64,000 nucleotides of DNA from assembly GCF_000974785.1 (NCBI RefSeq), contig NZ_BBWV01000007.1, positions 24,874 to 88,873 of the forward strand. The letters are read 5' to 3'. The translations under genes and the position numbers were made by a program. This document shows positions 1-7,399 of this stretch, one piece after another (position 1 is the first letter of the stretch; each line of letters opens with the position of its first letter). Source of the stretch: Flavihumibacter petaseus NBRC 106054. Lineage in GTDB: Bacteria > Bacteroidota > Bacteroidia > Chitinophagales > Chitinophagaceae. The notes beneath the pieces are model-generated. The model had not been told where the DNA came from and made no database searches. It was given only the letters and a program-made list of their open reading frames with translations.

Positions 1-440
1 AATTGTTTCAGCGTCATAAACAACAGCATCGGAACTATGCTGATGGCCATCAGTTTCATAAATGGAATGGCCAACCGCACTACTTCAGGGTCCTGGCCAA
101 GGCTTTCCAAAAACGGCGTGCCCCAAAGCAATAATCCCGCAATAACGAGTGCCGTAACGGCACATAAAATAAATCCGTTGAAAAAATAATGGGAAACAAG
201 TTGGCGATCCCGCTTTCCATGAGCCAGTGACACCATCTGGGAGACGGAAATCGTCATTCCGATCCCAATCACAAATGGAATATTCATGGCATTGAGTACC
301 AACGCCGAAGCAGCCAGTTGTTTATAGCTGATCGCACCTACCATTGCTGCGTCAATCAGGTGCAGCGCCATTTGAGCAATTTCTCCGATCACAATGGGAA
401 ATGCCAGGGCAAGGGTCCTTTTCGCTTCAGTTCTTAACAT
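1..440 (-). CDS. MATE family efflux transporter (partial, 3' end outside window)
   Basis: The first 146 codons of a multidrug/toxin exporter of the MATE family (inner-membrane antiporter for cationic compounds); the gene runs off the left edge. Seen: a start MLRTEAKRTLALAFPIVIG, followed by the helix-1 segment GEIAQMALHLIDAAMVG, a second helix ending in GMTISVSQMVSLAHG, and a third hydrophobic helix near residues 90-110. These segments match the known N-terminal MATE repeat. It starts 49 bp from, and diverges from, the DEAD-box helicase gene. Substrate cannot be inferred. Confidence 0.85.
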   Translation of the reverse strand, partial: MLRTEAKRTLALAFPIVIGEIAQMALHLIDAAMVGAISYKQLAASALVLNAMNIPFVIGIGMTISVSQMVSLAHGKRDRQLVSHYFFNGFILCAVTALVIAGLLLWGTPFLESLGQDPEVVRLAIPFMKLMAISIVPMLLFMTLKQ

Positions 441-475
441 ATCACATGATGAAGGCGCAAAGCTAGTATCTTTCA

Positions 476-483
476 TACCTTTG
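476..483 (+). promoter_or_regulatory. sigma-A -7 box of the DEAD-box helicase gene
   Basis: TACCTTTG matches the Bacteroidota -7 consensus TAnnTTTG and ends 6 bp before the ATG at 490, so the transcript would be leaderless or nearly so. Prediction from motif only. Confidence 0.55.
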
Positions 484-489
484 CTGCAC

Positions 490-1731
490 ATGAAATTCCA
501 GCAATATCACATATCTGAGGATATTAAGGAAAGTCTCGATGAACTGGGCTTCCGTAAACCTACCGATATTCAGTACAAGGCGATTCCGTCGATCTTAAAG
601 GGAGAGGACGTTCTTGCAATAGCCCAGACAGGTACCGGAAAAACAGCAGCTTTTGCCATTCCGATTCTGCATCATCTGCAGGCTAAACTGGAAAGATCGA
701 GGGGTCAACATCGGTTACGCTGCCTGGTTATGGTGCCCACCAGGGAGCTGGCACTTCAGATCGCCGAAGTATTTATCCGTATTGGTCAGTTTACTGGTTT
801 ACGTGTATTAGGACTTCATGGCGGAGTTGACCAGGAGAGCCAGGTCCGCCAATTGGCAATGGGTGTAGATATTCTTGTTGCCACACCGGGGCGGATGTTT
901 GATTTGTATGCCCAGGGAAAACTTCCTTTGGAAACAGTGGAGATCCTGGTGCTGGATGAAGCAGATCACATGCTAGACCTTGGATTCCTGACAGACATCA
1001 ACGATGTTATCAGGAAGTTGCCTTCGCGGCGACAGACACTTTTCTTTTCTGCGACGATCACAGACAAGATCAAAGAGCTTTGCTATGGCATCTCCAATAA
1101 ACCTGTCAGGATTCAGCTGTCACCCAAAGATCCGGTATCGAAGAACGTGGATCATATGGTTGCGCATGTTGGTATGGATGATAAACGCTTTTTCCTGGAA
1201 CGGCTGCTACGTGAATTGCCTGATAAAAAAGTGCTCGTTTTTGTTCGGACAAAAGTGAGAGCTGAAAGAGTTCAGGCTGCTATGGCCAGGGTTGGCATCA
1301 CGAGCCTCGTTATGCACAGCGGAAGAGAGCAGGATGACCGGCTCAAAGACCTGGAGGCATTCCGAACCGGAGCGTCGAGGCTCCTGATTGCAACAGACGT
1401 TAATGCGAGGGGTATCGATATACCTGATGTGGACTATGTGGTAAATTATGACCTGCCGGAACTGCCTGAAAATTATGTACACCGTGTAGGACGCACCGGC
1501 CGTGGCATGAAACGGGGGCAAGCTGTTGCGTTTTGCAGCCCCGAAGAAGAAAAATTGCTGGCTGCCATTCAGGCTTATACGGGAACCACAATCAGGGAAA
1601 TGCAGATTGAAAAGGAAGACTACCGCCTGACGCTTGCCGGATCTGAAGACACGCCTAACGACAACTGGCGAAAACTCCTGGAAGATGATGAAAAGGAAAA
1701 GGTAGAAGTCAAGAAAAGGAAAAAGAAATAA
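490..1731 (+). CDS. DEAD/DEAH box RNA helicase, RhlE-like
   Basis: ATP-dependent RNA helicase of 413 aa, cytoplasmic, of the type that remodels rRNA or mRNA structures. Domain 1: Q motif GFRKPTDIQ (20-28), Walker A AQTGTGKT (45-52), PTRELAL (83-89), TPGR (132-135), DEAD (156-159), SAT (187-189). Domain 2: ATDVNARGIDIPD (301-313) and HRVGRTGR (331-338). The tail is short and lysine-rich (VEVKKRKKK) and could bind RNA. The ATG at 490 is preferred to an upstream in-frame ATG at 394 because homology begins at MKFQQYHISEDI and a -7 box lies just before it; the longer form would also overlap the MATE gene. The stop codon directly abuts that of the convergent Nnr gene. Confidence 0.93.
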   Translation: MKFQQYHISEDIKESLDELGFRKPTDIQYKAIPSILKGEDVLAIAQTGTGKTAAFAIPILHHLQAKLERSRGQHRLRCLVMVPTRELALQIAEVFIRIGQFTGLRVLGLHGGVDQESQVRQLAMGVDILVATPGRMFDLYAQGKLPLETVEILVLDEADHMLDLGFLTDINDVIRKLPSRRQTLFFSATITDKIKELCYGISNKPVRIQLSPKDPVSKNVDHMVAHVGMDDKRFFLERLLRELPDKKVLVFVRTKVRAERVQAAMARVGITSLVMHSGREQDDRLKDLEAFRTGASRLLIATDVNARGIDIPDVDYVVNYDLPELPENYVHRVGRTGRGMKRGQAVAFCSPEEEKLLAAIQAYTGTTIREMQIEKEDYRLTLAGSEDTPNDNWRKLLEDDEKEKVEVKKRKKK

Positions 1732-3240
1732 TCAGGAAGATATCTCCATAAACGCATTGCCGATCTGATCGATGATATCACCAGCAAGAACTGATTCCAT
1801 TCCCCATTCTGACGCTGCAAAGTCACCTGCACGGCCATGCAACCAAACGCCAAGCAGTGCCGCTTTTTCAGGAGTGTATCCCCTGGCAATCAGGCCGGTT
1901 AACAGACCTGTGAGCACATCGCCGCTGCCGCCTTTGGCCATAGCAGCATTACCACTGGTATTAAAATAAGCTTTCCCGCCCGGCATGGCGATCAACGTAT
2001 GGTGTCCTTTGAGGATAATTATCCATTGTTTGCTGATGGCCAATGCCCTCGCGCTATTCCAGCGTTCGCTTTCATTGATGGAAATACCCGCAAGCCGGTC
2101 AAATTCCTTTGGGTGCGGCGTGAGGATTGTAAATGGAGGAATCTTTTTTTGCCATTCTGTTTGTACTGCCAGCAAGTTAATGGCGTCGGCGTCCCAAACC
2201 ATTGGCCTTTTCACTTCATTCAATATTTGCTCCAATAAGGTTGCTGCAGCAGCCGATTGTCCTAGTCCCGGGCCACACCCAATCGAGCGATAATAGTTGG
2301 CGTCGATATGCCCGGTAAGCAGCATCGCTTCAGGAAGGCCTGTTTGCAATATTGATCTTTCGGTTTCCGGAGATTGAAAAGTCAGAAGCCCGCAACCTGC
2401 GCGTAAACAGGCTTTGCCGGCGAGTAATGCAGCACCCATTTTTCCGACTGATCCGGCAATCAACAATGCATGTCCAAAATTACCTTTATGTGCAAAAGGA
2501 GATCTGGGTTCGATAATCCCGGAAGCCATTTCCTGATCCACGCCTTCGAAATCGGGGTCAGTTGATTTCAGGAAAGCCGACGACAAACCAATATCGAGCA
2601 AATGCACCAGGCCGGTATAAGCAGCATTTTCCGCGAAAAGCAGGGCGGGTTTATAGGACTGAAAGCTGAGGGTAACTTTTGCGCGAACGGATGGAAAGTA
2701 TGGTTGGCCTTCGCTGTTAAAAGGACCTATCGAAAAATCTGCAGGCATACCGCTCGGCAAGTCAATACTGCAAACCGGGCATCCTGACCGGTTAATAAAA
2801 TCGATCAGTATTTCAAGACGGCCGGTTGCTGGCCTGCTCGTACCAGTACCCAGAAGGGCATCGATTATCCAGGAATCCGGGAATATTTCTGGTAAATCAC
2901 CACCTTCCTGCAAATACTGAATATCCACTTCACTTCCGTGCAGCCGTTGCAGGTTAGTCTGGAAATCGGCCGTACCCGGTTGTCCGAATTCCAGTATGAA
3001 AACCTGTACTTTTTTGTTTCTTTCTCCCAGCAGCCTGGCAATGGCAAGTCCATCACCGCCATTATTTCCTTTCCCGCAAAAGATGGTGAATTTTTCAGAG
3101 TACAGAAATTCATGATCCTCCAGCCAGGTTACGCACGCCCTGGCAGCATTTTCCATCAGGTCAATGGATGAGATGGGTAAATTGGAAATGGTGAAAGCAT
3201 CCCAATCCCGCATTTGATGTGCCCTGAAGGCTGAGTTCAT
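1732..3240 (-). CDS. nnr: bifunctional NAD(P)H-hydrate epimerase / ADP-dependent dehydratase
   Basis: Metabolite-repair enzyme (502 aa) that restores hydrated NAD(P)H. Known family architecture is visible: an N-terminal YjeF_N epimerase domain with GKGNNGGDGLAIAR (56-69) and a C-terminal ribokinase-like dehydratase domain starting near residue 245 (HKGNFGHALLIAG), with LTPHPKEFDRL and the nucleotide-binding GGSGDVLTGLL towards the end. Length is normal for the fused YjeF/NnrD form. It lies 24 bp downstream of the start-proximal end of the serine-hydrolase gene on the same strand and could be co-transcribed with it. Convergent with the helicase with no spacer (TAA followed at once by the complement of TGA). 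Confidence 0.92.
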   Translation of the reverse strand: MNSAFRAHQMRDWDAFTISNLPISSIDLMENAARACVTWLEDHEFLYSEKFTIFCGKGNNGGDGLAIARLLGERNKKVQVFILEFGQPGTADFQTNLQRLHGSEVDIQYLQEGGDLPEIFPDSWIIDALLGTGTSRPATGRLEILIDFINRSGCPVCSIDLPSGMPADFSIGPFNSEGQPYFPSVRAKVTLSFQSYKPALLFAENAAYTGLVHLLDIGLSSAFLKSTDPDFEGVDQEMASGIIEPRSPFAHKGNFGHALLIAGSVGKMGAALLAGKACLRAGCGLLTFQSPETERSILQTGLPEAMLLTGHIDANYYRSIGCGPGLGQSAAAATLLEQILNEVKRPMVWDADAINLLAVQTEWQKKIPPFTILTPHPKEFDRLAGISINESERWNSARALAISKQWIIILKGHHTLIAMPGGKAYFNTSGNAAMAKGGSGDVLTGLLTGLIARGYTPEKAALLGVWLHGRAGDFAASEWGMESVLAGDIIDQIGNAFMEISS

Positions 3241-3264
3241 ACGGGAAAGTACAAAAAAATGGAA

Positions 3265-4494
3265 TCAACGTGGCCCGCCGGCAGCGATGTGGTCGTTGGT
3301 ATCAGACTCAAATTCCTGGAAGCGGTTGTTGCTTTGACGGTAATCACCAAATAGGTCACAAAGCATTTTTGCCCGGTAAATCCCACGATTGTATTTATTA
3401 CCAAGTAAGATAATCGTTGCCTTTTCTTCTATAAGACGGATAAATACAGTATTGTTCCCGTGCCACCAACCGTTGTGGTAGACAATCTTTTTTCCATTTT
3501 CGAGCTCATTGAGGCGCCATCCCAAACCGTAATTACGCTGACCGGCTTTCTCATAGCTATATCCGGTGAAGGCAGCCTGTAAAGTGGTGTCTCGCAACAG
3601 GCCGTTATATAAGGCCTGATCCCATTTCAACATATCATGAGTGGTGCTGTACACGTTTTTATCGCCATAAACGAGATCCATAAACTCCAGGCCATACCTA
3701 CGGTTATTCCATTCGAAGGAAGGCAGACTCCTGGTTTCATCCTGCGGTTGGAAAATGTAGGTTTTTGTCATTTGCAGGGGTTGAAAAAACGTTTCCTGCA
3801 TAAAATCGGGAAAGGATTTTCCGGAAACTTTCTCTACAATCAATGCCAGAAGTGCATAGTTGGTGTTGCAATACGCGAAACGTTTTCCTGTAGGAAACTG
3901 CAATGGCGGATGGATAGTATAAAGTGACGAAAGAACATCGAGGTTCGTAACCAGCTTTTTCTTGTCCCAATGATAAGCATCAAGGTAATTCGTATAGTTC
4001 GGAAGACCGCTTCTGTGGCTCAGAAGCATTTTTATTGTTGTGCCCGGATAGGGGAAGTTTTCAAAATAATGGGAAATGTCTTCATTAATATCCAGTTTTC
4101 CATTTTCCCATAGTTTTAAAACCGCAACTGCTGTAAAGGTTTTGGATACCGAGGCAAGGTGGAAGGCGTCATTTTCTGACAGCGGGTTGGCTCTTTGGGC
4201 AGGATCCCGGAAACCTTCATATCCCTCAGCGATAATAGCTCCATCCTTCGCGACGAGGTAACTGCCGTTGAACCCGGAGCGACCAAAATTCTTCTCAAAA
4301 AATGAATGGATAGCTGATTGATATTTTTCAGTTGTTGCCTTATCGGCGTAGTGGTATGCTGCGGGGATAACGCTTGAAGCAACGGCAACTGAGGACTGCC
4401 CGTCCTTCTTGTGGGCAGGATTTTGTCTGCAGCCCGTGATTACGGCCAGCAGTAGGAATGGGATTACTACAAAACTGTTTTTCAAAAGGCTCAA
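3265..4494 (-). CDS. serine hydrolase, class C beta-lactamase family lipoprotein
   Basis: Penicillin-binding-protein-like serine hydrolase, 409 aa. Seen: a hydrophobic N-terminus with lipobox ITGC (Cys22), so a probable outer-membrane or periplasmic lipoprotein; the SxxK motif S115-V-S-K118, the YxN motif Y208-C-N210, and a late HNGWWHG in place of the KTG/HxG box. These are the catalytic signatures of family S12/class C beta-lactamases. Substrate is unknown; esterase or peptidase activity is more usual for this group than true beta-lactamase activity. The start is TTG at 4494; no ATG gives an intact signal peptide. A -7 box lies at 4522-4529. Confidence 0.85.
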   Translation of the reverse strand: MSLLKNSFVVIPFLLLAVITGCRQNPAHKKDGQSSVAVASSVIPAAYHYADKATTEKYQSAIHSFFEKNFGRSGFNGSYLVAKDGAIIAEGYEGFRDPAQRANPLSENDAFHLASVSKTFTAVAVLKLWENGKLDINEDISHYFENFPYPGTTIKMLLSHRSGLPNYTNYLDAYHWDKKKLVTNLDVLSSLYTIHPPLQFPTGKRFAYCNTNYALLALIVEKVSGKSFPDFMQETFFQPLQMTKTYIFQPQDETRSLPSFEWNNRRYGLEFMDLVYGDKNVYSTTHDMLKWDQALYNGLLRDTTLQAAFTGYSYEKAGQRNYGLGWRLNELENGKKIVYHNGWWHGNNTVFIRLIEEKATIILLGNKYNRGIYRAKMLCDLFGDYRQSNNRFQEFESDTNDHIAAGGPR

Positions 4495-4521
4495 TTTTGT
4501 CTTATAAGGATCTGGATTTCA

Positions 4522-4529
4522 CAAATATA
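4522..4529 (-). promoter_or_regulatory. -7 box of the serine hydrolase gene
   Basis: Minus-strand TATATTTG matches TAnnTTTG, 27 bp upstream of the TTG start at 4494. It lies in the divergent region shared with serA. Confidence 0.5.
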
Positions 4530-4626
4530 ACGTATTCATAAGTCCAAATTGTATGCCGTAACCCTTTTTCGCACAAGTTTTTATGATGAAAATGGGAGAT
4601 ATTTGCAAATAGCAAGCAAACGAAAC

Positions 4627-5859
4627 ATGGAACCAACAACTAGCTATCCAAAAGAAAAGATCAACATTCTGCTACTGGAGAACATCAGCGAAAAAGCCGT
4701 TAAACATTTTCAGCAATTGGGTTACAGTTCTGTACGGAAGGTCGGCGGTGCTTTATCTGAGGAAGAATTAATCCGGGAGATAAAGGACGTTCACCTGTTA
4801 GGGATCCGTTCAAAGACCCAAATCACTGAAAAAGTGCTGGCTGCTGCGACCAAACTTCAGGCAATCGGCTGTTTTTGCATCGGTGTAAATCAGGTAGATC
4901 TGAAATCCGCTACCAAAGAAGGTGTGGCGGTATTCAACGCTCCGTATTCCAATACAAGGTCAGTAGCCGAACTGGTTATCGGCCTGTCCATCATGCTCAT
5001 CCGGAGAATTCCGGATAAAAATAAAGCAGCGCATGACGGGATCTGGATGAAAGATGCAAAGGGCAGTTTCGAATTGCGGGGTAAGACACTGGGAATTATC
5101 GGCTATGGGAATATTGGTTCCCAGGTCAGTGTGCTCGCAGAAGCATTGGGTATGCGGGTACTTTTTTACGATACGTTGACCAAGCTGCCTTTAGGGAACG
5201 CCATGTCGGGAAAAAACCTGAAGGATGTACTTGGGCAGTCAGATATCGTAACGTTACATGTACCTGAAAATCAGGCTACAAAAAATCTGATCAACAAATC
5301 CAACCTCAAATATTTCAAGAAAGGTTCAATCCTGATTAATTATGCCAGAGGTGAGGTTGTAGACCTCGGTGACCTTCGGAAATTCCTGGAAGATGGACAT
5401 TTATCCGGGGCAGCCATTGATGTTTTTCCCTGGGAACCGGAGAAAAACGGGGACAGGTTCGAAACGCCATTACAAAACCTTTCGAATGTTATTCTGACTC
5501 CCCATATTGGAGGATCTACCGAAGAAGCACAGCAGAATATCGGCGACGACGTAAGCGTAAAGTTGAGCCAATACCTCGAGGCAGGCAATAGTTTCGGATC
5601 CCATACCGTTCCGCCATTGAGCCTGCCGCCACAGGAAGGAGCGCACCGGATTCTGCATGTCCACAGGAATGTTCCCGGCGTTCTCAGTGCTATCAATACG
5701 GAACTCTCCAAACACAAAATAAACATCCTCGGGCAGTACCTTAAAACGAATGAGGAAATTGGTTACGTTGTACTTGACGTGGATAAAAAGCTATCCACCC
5801 AGGCGCAAAAACTTTTACGCGAAATCCCGGAAACTATTAAAGTCCGCCTGTTATACTGA
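4627..5859 (+). CDS. serA: D-3-phosphoglycerate dehydrogenase
   Basis: First enzyme of serine biosynthesis, oxidising 3-phosphoglycerate with NAD+. 410 aa, the same size as E. coli SerA. Seen: the NAD-binding Rossmann motif GIIGYGNIGSQ (about 157-167), INYARGEVVDL carrying the substrate/catalytic Arg, the catalytic His in TPHIGGSTEEAQ, and a C-terminal ACT regulatory domain (VPGVLSAINTEL onward), implying serine feedback control. ATG at 4627 is chosen over the in-frame start at 4549 because homology starts at MEPTTSYPKEKINILLLENIS. An imperfect -7 box (GATATTTG, 4598-4605) precedes it. A strong terminator follows. Confidence 0.95.
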   Translation: MEPTTSYPKEKINILLLENISEKAVKHFQQLGYSSVRKVGGALSEEELIREIKDVHLLGIRSKTQITEKVLAAATKLQAIGCFCIGVNQVDLKSATKEGVAVFNAPYSNTRSVAELVIGLSIMLIRRIPDKNKAAHDGIWMKDAKGSFELRGKTLGIIGYGNIGSQVSVLAEALGMRVLFYDTLTKLPLGNAMSGKNLKDVLGQSDIVTLHVPENQATKNLINKSNLKYFKKGSILINYARGEVVDLGDLRKFLEDGHLSGAAIDVFPWEPEKNGDRFETPLQNLSNVILTPHIGGSTEEAQQNIGDDVSVKLSQYLEAGNSFGSHTVPPLSLPPQEGAHRILHVHRNVPGVLSAINTELSKHKINILGQYLKTNEEIGYVVLDVDKKLSTQAQKLLREIPETIKVRLLY

Positions 5860-5876
5860 CCATAATACAGAAATTC

Positions 5877-5907
5877 AAAGGGAGCTTGCTGAAGGCTCCC
5901 TTTTTTA
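5877..5907 (+). terminator. Rho-independent terminator of serA
   Basis: Nine-bp perfect stem AAAGGGAGC / GCTCCCTTT (5877-5885 with 5895-5903), a 9-nt loop, and a T-rich 3' side (TTTTTTATT). It lies 18 bp after the serA stop. Confidence 0.85.
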
Positions 5908-6001
5908 TTGGGATTGGAAAGTGCCGATCATAGGACAGGAGTTTCAGACTTTTAGTGAAATAGTATTTAACATAACATAAATTATTCGTGGAAGTGGGTA
6001 T

Positions 6002-6027
6002 AAAAAAAGCCGCATCGCTGCGGCTTT
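6002..6027 (-). terminator. Rho-independent terminator of the TPR gene
   Basis: Perfect stem AAAGCCGCA / TGCGGCTTT (6006-6014 with 6019-6027), 4-nt loop; the run of seven A at 6002-6008 gives the U-tract on the minus-strand transcript. It lies just past the stop codon at 6046. Confidence 0.85.
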
Positions 6028-6045
6028 CAATTCTGTAAGTCTGTA

Positions 6046-7323
6046 TTAGTGGACTTTATCCACGTTATTGAATTTCTCTTCGTAAACCTTCAGCTTGTCT
6101 TTGTTGCCTTTGTTGTCATAAATGGTAATCAACAGGTCATAAGCATCTTTCAGGTATCCTTTTTCCTCCATTTTCAGTTTTCCCTGGCTTCCGAGCAGTT
6201 GGTCAACTTTTTCAAAGTAAGGTACAGCTGCATCGAACTTGGTAGCAATCTGCGTCCGGTATTCTTCTTTTTTCTTCAGTTCTTCCGGAGTCAGTTTTTT
6301 GCCGCCAGCGGGTTTAATCAGCTTATTCTGATTGTTCAGGTCTACCCCCTGGTTATACTGGATCTGACCCAAAACCAGGTACGCAGCTGCATAATCAGGC
6401 TTTGCTTCAATCACTTTTTTAAGGTTTTCATCAGCCTTTGCAATGAGCTCAGCGGAATTGGCCGGACGGGCTGCGATATCAGCCTTATATCCTTCCTGGT
6501 ACAATTCTACAGCATAATTATACCTGACTGAATAGTTGGTTGGATCTGAGGCAAGTACCGATTCGTACTTCTTGAACAGCTCAGGTTTATTGCCATTGTC
6601 ACGGGCCATATCGAGTTCATAAGCTGCCCAGAATGTGTCTTTAGGATATACTTCTTTTCCAAGTGCCAGATACTTTTCTGCTGATGCAACATCTTTTTTC
6701 TGATTGTAGTAATGATCAACCAGCCATTTGTAGATTTCCACCATTCCTTCGCCACTTACCTTGGCATCAGCAAGTTTTCCATAAAAGAATGCAGCCTCAT
6801 CCCGCTTATTTGATTTCTCAGCACTGATACCACTATATAGAATTACAGTCGTATCCAGGGCAACATTGCTCCATTTTTTGGAATACATGTATTCGCTGAC
6901 AGCGAGGCAGTTTTTGAAATTGCCGAATGCAGGTTCAAAACGGCTTGCATTGTAATCATCAGCGCCTGCTTTAAAATATCCCTGGTAGACATCCATAATT
7001 GGCTTGTAATTATCTATCTGCAGGGATAACATTTTATCATCCAGGGTTACATATTGTTTCAACGCTTCAAAGGACGTCCATCTAGCATCAGGGGTTGAAG
7101 CCGCCAGACTGGCGTCCTGTGCAATTTCTCCGTAGATTTTTGCCTTTGTATACCATCCTTCAGCATTTTTGGCATTTTTCTCATTTGCCAGGAACTGATC
7201 AATCTGCGTTTTCGCTTCGGGCAGTTTTTTTGCCTTCAGATTATCTTTGATTTTGTCCAGGTTTTGTGCAGAAACGACCAGTATAGCTGAAGCAAGCAAG
7301 GATGTCAGTAAGAGCTTTTTCAT
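6046..7323 (-). CDS. exported tetratricopeptide-repeat protein
   Basis: 425-aa protein with a clear signal peptide (MKKLLLTSLLASAILVVSAQ) and TPR-like helical pairs throughout, for example the segment around ANSAELIAKADENLKKVIEA followed by PDYAAAYLVLGQIQYNQGVD. It probably acts in the periplasm as a protein-protein scaffold; no enzymatic motif is visible. The start at 7323 is preferred to 7368 because it puts the signal peptide at the N-terminus. It lies 76 bp downstream of gyrA on the same strand and has its own terminator. Conserved gyrA-TPR adjacency in this lineage is plausible but not checked. Confidence 0.8.
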   Translation of the reverse strand: MKKLLLTSLLASAILVVSAQNLDKIKDNLKAKKLPEAKTQIDQFLANEKNAKNAEGWYTKAKIYGEIAQDASLAASTPDARWTSFEALKQYVTLDDKMLSLQIDNYKPIMDVYQGYFKAGADDYNASRFEPAFGNFKNCLAVSEYMYSKKWSNVALDTTVILYSGISAEKSNKRDEAAFFYGKLADAKVSGEGMVEIYKWLVDHYYNQKKDVASAEKYLALGKEVYPKDTFWAAYELDMARDNGNKPELFKKYESVLASDPTNYSVRYNYAVELYQEGYKADIAARPANSAELIAKADENLKKVIEAKPDYAAAYLVLGQIQYNQGVDLNNQNKLIKPAGGKKLTPEELKKKEEYRTQIATKFDAAVPYFEKVDQLLGSQGKLKMEEKGYLKDAYDLLITIYDNKGNKDKLKVYEEKFNNVDKVH

Positions 7324-7399
7324 CAGTCTTATGTTTATGTTTGAGGTTTGACGCAAAAAAAGGTTCAAAGTTTGATTCGACCGGCAAAATCAGATTTTA

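Noticed and set aside
394..489. Longer N-terminus for the DEAD-box helicase
   Set aside because: It would overlap the MATE gene start and contains the helicase promoter; homology starts at 490.
6049..6531. 160-codon hydrophobic open frame opposite the TPR gene
   Set aside because: Apparent membrane helices come from the complement of Lys/Glu-rich TPR codons, not from a real gene.
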